Source: Glycomyces albidus (GTDB lineage: Bacteria > Actinomycetota > Actinomycetes > Mycobacteriales > Micromonosporaceae). Taken from it: a stretch of 64,000 bases of DNA. Each line of letters starts with the position of its first letter. Position 1 is the stretch's first letter. Position numbers and translations under genes: made by a program. Where the stretch lies: contig NZ_WIAO01000010.1 in NCBI RefSeq assembly GCF_009451885.1, positions 1 through 64,000 of the forward strand. Direction: 5' to 3'. This document shows positions 59,426-64,000 of the stretch, in pieces. The notes beneath the pieces were generated by a model. The model saw only the letters and a list, made by a program, of their open reading frames with translations, made no database searches and had not been told where the DNA came from.

Positions 59426-59791
59426 ATGTCCATCGAATCCGAAGTCAGGGCCGTGGCGGCGGCGTTCGACCAGGCGCTGGTCGGCAACGACGCGAGCACG
59501 ATCGCGGCGTTCATGACCGACGACTGGGTGTACGTGGGCCCGGAGGGCCCGGTCCCCAAGGCCGATCTCATCGGCTGGATCGCCTCGGGCCGACTCGCGC
59601 ACCACACCATGGACGCGGTGAGCCCCGAACGCGCGGTCGTGGTGGGCGATGCGCTGCTGGTGACGAGCCGCCGCGTCAGTACCGGACTGTGGGAGGGCGA
59701 GCCGTACCGGGCCGACGAGTGGATCAGCGACGTCTGGGTCCGCAGCGGCGACTCGTGGCGCTGCGCGTTCAGCCAGAAGTCACCGGTCTGA
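59426..59791 (+). CDS. SnoaL/DUF4440-like protein
   Basis: The 121-residue product has CTGGAGG upstream. It fits the NTF2-like DUF4440 fold: SEVRAVAAAFDQALVGNDAS, IAAFMTDDWVYVGPEGPVPK and YRADEWISDVWVRSGDSWRC ending AFSQKSPV. Such proteins are small ligand-binding or hydrolase-like domains of diverse role. Its last 23 bases overlap tail-to-tail with the convergent hydrolase gene. Confidence 0.85.
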   Translation: MSIESEVRAVAAAFDQALVGNDASTIAAFMTDDWVYVGPEGPVPKADLIGWIASGRLAHHTMDAVSPERAVVVGDALLVTSRRVSTGLWEGEPYRADEWISDVWVRSGDSWRCAFSQKSPV

Positions 59792-60686
59792 GGACGGCCC
59801 CCTGCGACCGGTGCTCCTGGACGAGCCGGGACACGAAGGGGCGCATCAGGTCCGCGCATTCGCGGCTGTGGGTCTCCAGGAGGTAGTGCCCGGCGTCGAG
59901 CAGGTGGCTCTCGGCAGTCGGGAGGTTCCGGTGGTAGGCGAGGATCTCGTCGAGGTCGAAGTACGGGTCGTGGACGCCCCAGACGATGAGCGTCTCCGGC
60001 CGGTGCTCGCGGTGGTAGTCGCGGATCGCGTCGAAGCGGGCGACGTGCGAGCGGTAGTCGGTGAACAGGCGCCAGTGCGCGTCGAGGTCGCGGGAGATCG
60101 CCCGCCAGTCGAGCTCCCAGGTCTCCGGCGGGACCAGCTCGGCGATCCGCTCGGGGAGGTCCCACAGGTACTGGTGCCGGGTGCCCTCGTAGTGCAGCCA
60201 GGACTCGATCGCGGCCCGGTTCTCCTCGCTCGGGTCCGCCCAGTAGGCGCGGCTGGCGTCCCACTGCTCGCCGAGGCCCTCCTCGTGGGCGTTCCCGTTC
60301 TGGACGATCAGCCCCCGCACGCTGGAGGGGTCGCGCATCGCGAGGTGGTAGCCGACCGGGGCGCCGTAGTCGTGCAGGTAGAGGATCTTCCGGCCGACGC
60401 CGAGGCCGCGCAGCCACTCCTCGACCACGTCGGCGAGCCACGCGAACCCGTACTCGACGCCCGGACCCGGCACCGACGACAGCCCGAACCCGGGCAGGTC
60501 CGGCGCCAGGACCCGCGCGCCGGTCTCGGCCAGCGGCTCCATGACGTGCCGGAACATGTGCGACGAGCTCGGGAACCCGTGCAGCAGCACCAGCGACACC
60601 GGAGCCGTCGCGCTCCCGGCCTCGCGGTAGTGGAGCCGGTTCCCCGCCACCTCGGCGTACCGGTGGCGAATCCTCGTGTCGTCCAC
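59769..60686 (-). CDS. haloalkane dehalogenase/epoxide hydrolase-like alpha/beta hydrolase
   Basis: The product is 305 residues from the GTG at 60686, with GGGAG six bases upstream. The catalytic set is VLLHGFPSSSHMF for the HG-P oxyanion loop, LYLHDYGAPVGYHLA with an Asp nucleophile (Asp106) rather than Ser, IVWGVHDPYFD with a later acid and DAGHYLLETH with the His. An Asp nucleophile in HDYG/HDWG is diagnostic of haloalkane dehalogenases and epoxide hydrolases. The substrate is unknown. Its 3' end overlaps the convergent DUF4440-like gene by 23 bases. Confidence 0.88.
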   Translation of the reverse strand: MDDTRIRHRYAEVAGNRLHYREAGSATAPVSLVLLHGFPSSSHMFRHVMEPLAETGARVLAPDLPGFGLSSVPGPGVEYGFAWLADVVEEWLRGLGVGRKILYLHDYGAPVGYHLAMRDPSSVRGLIVQNGNAHEEGLGEQWDASRAYWADPSEENRAAIESWLHYEGTRHQYLWDLPERIAELVPPETWELDWRAISRDLDAHWRLFTDYRSHVARFDAIRDYHREHRPETLIVWGVHDPYFDLDEILAYHRNLPTAESHLLDAGHYLLETHSRECADLMRPFVSRLVQEHRSQGAVLRPVTSG

Positions 60687-60733
60687 GTCCGTCTCCCTTC
60701 CGGGTCCCGATCGGGCATTGCACGCCCGGTCGA

Positions 60734-61972
60734 TTACCCCGGAGCGGTGCCGGCGAATCGGTCCGCGGCGGATCGGCGGTGGGCGGCGGCGCTCGCGGCC
60801 GCGGCTACCGCGAGGGCGGCGACGCCCATGGCCACGCCGATCCAGATCGGGGCGGTGAGGCCGAGGTCGGCGTCGATGGCGAGGCCGCCGAACCAGGCGG
60901 AGAGGGCGATGCCGACGTTGAAGGCGGAGGCGTTGACGGAGGAGGCGAGCGACGGGGCGCCTTCGGCGGCGTCCAGGACGCGGGTCTGGAGGACCGGGAC
61001 CATGGCGAAGCCGGCGGCGCCGATCACGAAGACCATGACGGCGGCCGGGACCGGCGAGTGCGCGGCGAAGGCGAACACGATCAGGGCGGCCGTCGCCGCG
61101 GTGATGGTGCCGTAGAGGGCGGGCATGACCGCGCGGTCGGCGAGGCGTCCGCCGAGCAGGTTGCCGGCGGTGAGGCCCACGCCGAACAGGAGCATCAGCC
61201 AAGGGACCGCGGAGGTCGCGAACCCGGCGACCTCGGTCAGGATCGGCTCCAGGAACGTGATCGCGGCGTAGGCCGCGCCCCAGCCGAGCATGGTGATCGT
61301 CAGGACCAGCCACACCTGCGGGCGCCGGAAGACGGCGAGTTCGCCGCGGAGCCCTTCGCCGGCGTCGTTCGGGCGGGCCGGCACGAACAGCAGGATCGCG
61401 GCCAGCGCGAGCGCGCCGATGACGACGATCGCCCAGAACGTGGAGCGCCAGCCGAACCGCTGGCCTACGGCGGTGCCGAAGGGCACGCCGACGACGGTGG
61501 CGAGGGTCAGGCCGGTCATCATGAGCGCGATGGCGCGTGAGCGCTTCTCGGGGGCGACGAGGCTCGCGGCCATGATCGGGCCGATGCCCATGAAGGTGCC
61601 GTGGCAGAGGGCGGAGACGATGCGGCCGGCCATGAGGACGCCGTAGGTGGTGGCGAAGGCGGCGAGGACGTTGCCGGCGACGAAGAGGGCCATGAGGAGG
61701 ACCAGCATGGTCTTGCGCGGGAGGTTCGCGCCGACGGCGGTCATGATCGGGGCGCCGATCGCGACGGAGGCGGCGTAGCCGGTGACGAGGAGCCCGGCGG
61801 TGGAGACGGAGACGCGGAGGTCGTCGCCGAGCGGGCCGAGGAGGCCGACGACGACGAATTCGGTGAGGCCGATGCCGAAGGCGCCCAGGGCGAGTGCGCC
61901 GATGGCGAGGGCGCGGCGCCGTCGGGTTCCGCCGGCGGCCGGGGCCCGGTCGGGGGCGGTGGTGGTCGGCAA
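60734..61972 (-). CDS. MFS transporter (DHA1/AraJ-like)
   Basis: The product is 412 residues from a TTG start with GAGAGGA upstream. It has 12 membrane helices. Family features are LALGAFGIGLTEFVVVGLLG in helix 1, LLVTGYAASVAIGAPIMTAV, the loop GRIVSALCHGTFMGIGPIMA, and PEKRSRAIALMMTGLTLATV. This is the AraJ/CmlA/NepI-type drug/sugar-efflux branch of DHA1. The product is probably a proton-driven exporter of small molecules. It is divergent from the metallo-beta-lactamase-fold gene, 292 bases apart, a gap with no gene. Confidence 0.92.
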   Translation of the reverse strand: MPTTTAPDRAPAAGGTRRRRALAIGALALGAFGIGLTEFVVVGLLGPLGDDLRVSVSTAGLLVTGYAASVAIGAPIMTAVGANLPRKTMLVLLMALFVAGNVLAAFATTYGVLMAGRIVSALCHGTFMGIGPIMAASLVAPEKRSRAIALMMTGLTLATVVGVPFGTAVGQRFGWRSTFWAIVVIGALALAAILLFVPARPNDAGEGLRGELAVFRRPQVWLVLTITMLGWGAAYAAITFLEPILTEVAGFATSAVPWLMLLFGVGLTAGNLLGGRLADRAVMPALYGTITAATAALIVFAFAAHSPVPAAVMVFVIGAAGFAMVPVLQTRVLDAAEGAPSLASSVNASAFNVGIALSAWFGGLAIDADLGLTAPIWIGVAMGVAALAVAAAASAAAHRRSAADRFAGTAPG

Positions 61973-62264
61973 CGGGGGTCCTCTCGGCGTGGTTTCCGCT
62001 GGACGGGTCTCCGGGGGCGAGACGAGGTGCCCCCGGAGCGTCCGCGGCCAAGTATCCCCGGGGGCCGCGGAGTTTGTCCAGTGGTTTTTCCAACCATTTC
62101 AGAAACTGGCCGGCCGGTCGGTCTGCGGCCGGCGGGATGCGACCTTCGTCGTACGTGCGGTGCCGCTTTGGTCGGGAGCCGTTGGGGCGCATTTCATCCG
62201 GGCGATCGAGGCGGTGCGGGGCCGGGTCGGCGACGCTGGAGTCCGCCGCGAGAAAGGGACGCCC

Positions 62265-63224
62265 GTGACCGCAGCCCGCCGTCGTACGCTCATCACCGGG
62301 ACACTTGGAGGGATCGCCATCAGCACTGCAGCAATGGACGCCGCGGCCGCCGAGCCGCCGCGGCAGATCGGGTTCGACGCGGACGGGTGCGAGCCCGACC
62401 TGGACGTCGACTGGCACGCCGGCTGGCCGTCGGCGAAGCACGACCCGGCGCCGGAGATCCAGTCGCACGCCGCCGACGAGCACACGGTCGTCATGCGGCA
62501 GAACAAGTCGGTGAACTTCGAGGCGCCGTTCATGTTCCTGCTGTTCGGGAACGAGCGGGCGCTGCTGATCGACACCGGAGCGACGCCCGAGCCCGAGTAC
62601 TTCCCGCTGCGGCGCACGGTGGACGAGCACGTCGACGCGTGGCTCTCGCGCCACCCGCGCCGCAAGTACCGGCTCCTCGTGGCGCACACGCATGGGCACG
62701 GCGACCACAAGGCCGCGGACGCCCAGTTCGCCGACCGGCCGCGCACGACCGTGGTCGGTCCGGGCCTGGAGGACGTGGTGGCGCACTACGGGTTCGACGA
62801 CTGGCCCGCCACGCCCCGCGAGATCGACCTGGGCGGCCGGGTGGTGGACGTGATCCCCGGGCCGGGCCACCACCCGTCGGCGACGGTCTTCTACGACCGG
62901 TGGACGCGGCTGCTGCTGACCGGCGACACCGTCTATCCGGGGCGGCTGTACGTCCAGGACTGGGACGCGTTCGAGTCCACTGTGGACAGACTGGCGGCCT
63001 GGTGCGAGTCGCATCCGGTGTCGCACGTCGTCGGCTGCCATGTGGAGATGTCGGTCCAGCCGGGCGTCTCGTACCCGCGCGGATGGACGTACCAGCCGGA
63101 CGAGGCGGCACTGCCGATGACGGTGGAGCAGCTTCAGGAGCTGCAGCAGGCGGTGAAGACGATCGGCGGCGCGCCCGGGATCCACACGTTCGACGCGTTC
63201 GAGATCTGGTACCAGGTCGGCTGA
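62265..63224 (+). CDS. secreted metallo-beta-lactamase-fold hydrolase
   Basis: The 319-residue product starts at a GTG with AAAGGGA upstream. A Tat-type leader, ARRRTLITGTLGGIAIS, spans residues 4-20. The metal-binding motif is HTHGHGDH at 141-148 (HxHxHxDH), followed by GPGHHPSATVFYDRW, LTGDTVYPGRLYVQDWDAF and a final His in VGCHVEMSVQPG. Export of a metal-dependent hydrolase is unusual enough to note; glyoxalase-II or lactonase-like reactions are possible. The catalytic domain has the full metal set. Confidence 0.88.
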   Translation: MTAARRRTLITGTLGGIAISTAAMDAAAAEPPRQIGFDADGCEPDLDVDWHAGWPSAKHDPAPEIQSHAADEHTVVMRQNKSVNFEAPFMFLLFGNERALLIDTGATPEPEYFPLRRTVDEHVDAWLSRHPRRKYRLLVAHTHGHGDHKAADAQFADRPRTTVVGPGLEDVVAHYGFDDWPATPREIDLGGRVVDVIPGPGHHPSATVFYDRWTRLLLTGDTVYPGRLYVQDWDAFESTVDRLAAWCESHPVSHVVGCHVEMSVQPGVSYPRGWTYQPDEAALPMTVEQLQELQQAVKTIGGAPGIHTFDAFEIWYQVG

Positions 63225-63372
63225 TCCGGGGCAGGCCGACGGCGGCGGAGCGGATCGCGGCTCCGAAGCCTCCGAGGCGGTGGACCGGAGGTCTTAGGAC
63301 CAGCGGTGCAGGCCGAACCGGGACGCGCGACCGAGGGCGCGCGCCGTTCCCGTTCGTAGCCTTGGGTTTCGC

Positions 63373-63390
63373 CGAACCGGTCCCGGTTCG
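63373..63390 (+). promoter_or_regulatory. inverted repeat before the 3'-terminal NmrA-like gene
   Basis: CGAACCG, four bases, CGGTTCG, 21 bases before the start codon at 63411. It could be an operator or a leader hairpin. Confidence 0.35.
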
Positions 63391-63410
63391 GGCGGATCCG
63401 AGGAGGAGAC

Positions 63411-64000
63411 ATGACGATCCTGGTCACGGGTGCGGCGGGCAATGTGGGCCGCCACCTGGTGGAGCAGCTTGCCGCGGCGGGGCACCCGGTCCGGGCGCTC
63501 ACGCGGGACCCCGCGAAGGCGCGGTTCCCTGAAGTCGTCGAGGCGGTGGAGGGCGACTTCGCCGACACCGCGAGCCTGGAGCGGGCGCTGGACGGGGCCA
63601 CGGGGCTGCACCTCATGACCGCGTTCGGCCCGAAGAACGAGACGGTCCCGCACAGCGCGCAGCTCGCGTCCGCCGCGCTCGAGGCCGGGGTCAAGCGGGT
63701 GACGCTGCTGTGGAACGGGTACCGGGGACCGGTCGAAGAGGCGTTCGCGGCGCTGAACCCGACCGAGCTGCAGCCCGGCGAGTTCATGTCGAACGCGCTC
63801 ACGTGGGCCGAGGAGATCAAGGCCGAGGGCGTGGTCCGCGAAGCGTTCGGCCACATCGGACACGCGCCGGTCCACGAGGGCGACATCGCGGCCGTCGCGG
63901 CGGTCGCGCTCACTACGGACGACCTGGCGGGGCAGCGGCTCCCGCTCACCGGGCCGGAGGTGCTGAACCTGCCGGACCAGATCGGCGCCATCAACGACGC
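63411..64000 (+). CDS. NmrA-like NAD(P)-binding protein (3' truncated by window)
   Basis: The first 196 codons are visible after an AGGAGGAG ribosome site. The protein begins MTILVTGAAGNVGRHLVEQL with the Gly-rich cofactor loop, then RALTRDPAKARFPEVVEAVE and a later APVHEGDIAAVAAVAL, TTDDLAGQRLPLTGPEVL. It is an atypical SDR like the one at 51598-52413. The typical N-T-W segment with the active Trp is replaced by ELQPGEFMSNALTWAEEIKA. The end of the gene lies beyond the window. Confidence 0.88.
   Translation, partial: MTILVTGAAGNVGRHLVEQLAAAGHPVRALTRDPAKARFPEVVEAVEGDFADTASLERALDGATGLHLMTAFGPKNETVPHSAQLASAALEAGVKRVTLLWNGYRGPVEEAFAALNPTELQPGEFMSNALTWAEEIKAEGVVREAFGHIGHAPVHEGDIAAVAAVALTTDDLAGQRLPLTGPEVLNLPDQIGAIND

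Noticed and set aside
60734-63185. A long minus-strand frame joined to the dehalogenase-like gene
   Set aside because: Only the part from the GTG at 60686 downwards is protein-like; the rest is out of frame with the MFS and metallo-beta-lactamase-fold genes and Arg/Pro-rich.

Overview
The window is very GC-rich DNA with dense, short-spaced genes, frequent GTG/TTG starts, Tat-type signal peptides, ricin-B and CBM2 carbohydrate-binding modules and many one-component regulators. This points to a saprophytic filamentous actinomycete (Actinomycetota). The mix resembles Glycomyces and relatives, but the genus is an inference from gene content. I found about 52 protein genes. I saw no rRNA, recognised no tRNA and found no CRISPR array.

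Layout. 0-4.3 kb: the terminus of an IS3-family insertion sequence, a small unknown protein, then fdhD and a YdeP/FdhF-type molybdopterin oxidoreductase. 4.9-9.6 kb: a membrane-anchored CBM2-like protein, cutA, and an overlapping pair of surface proteins (a solute-binding/VWA fusion plus a Tat-type solute-binding protein). 9.9-14.5 kb: divergent GH3 beta-glucosidase and GH74 xyloglucanase. 14.7-17.8 kb: GAPDH paired with a TetR regulator, an aldo/keto reductase and a divergent HxlR regulator. 17.9-24.5 kb: a secreted SGNH hydrolase with ricin-type lectin, a MalY/PatB C-S lyase, an FSP1/AMID-like flavoprotein behind two palindromic operators, a MarR regulator, a DUF574 methyltransferase and a histidine phosphatase. 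24.5-30.7 kb: a fused MalF-MalG-like permease, a LysE exporter, a CE1-type esterase with CBM2, a thioesterase and a PEP mutase-family enzyme. 31.2-34.8 kb: an ABC-2 exporter with its histidine kinase and NarL-type response regulator in one operon. 35.1-41.3 kb: GH64 beta-1,3-glucanase divergent from a four-gene rhamnose-type ABC importer. 41.6-46.1 kb: a free-standing KilAC (phage antirepressor) protein divergent from a 1194-residue STAND-like NTPase with 16-17 TPRs, the best candidate here for an undescribed defence or signalling module. 46.2-52.4 kb: housekeeping-type enzymes and an HxlR/NmrA pair. 52.8-56.1 kb: two ricin-GH43 arabinan-degrading enzymes separated by a 31-bp tandem hairpin repeat. 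56.3-64 kb: an ArsR-SRPBCC fusion with a reductase, an AlkB homologue, hydrolases, an MFS transporter and a metallo-beta-lactamase-fold protein.

How it fits together. GH3, GH74, CE1-CBM2, SGNH-ricin, GH64, two GH43 enzymes and the rhamnose importer make a dispersed toolkit for plant and fungal wall polysaccharides (xyloglucan, acetylated xylan, arabinan, rhamnose-containing pectin, beta-1,3-glucan). GH3, CE1 and GH64 carry upstream AGCGCT-centred sites like the CebR/CelR operator TGGGAGCGCTCCCA, so a LacI-family repressor encoded elsewhere may join them. The rhamnose importer and the first GH43 gene have different operator-like palindromes. Strong GC-rich hairpins close most transcription units. 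All functional calls rest on reading the sequence and remembered family features; no database search was run.
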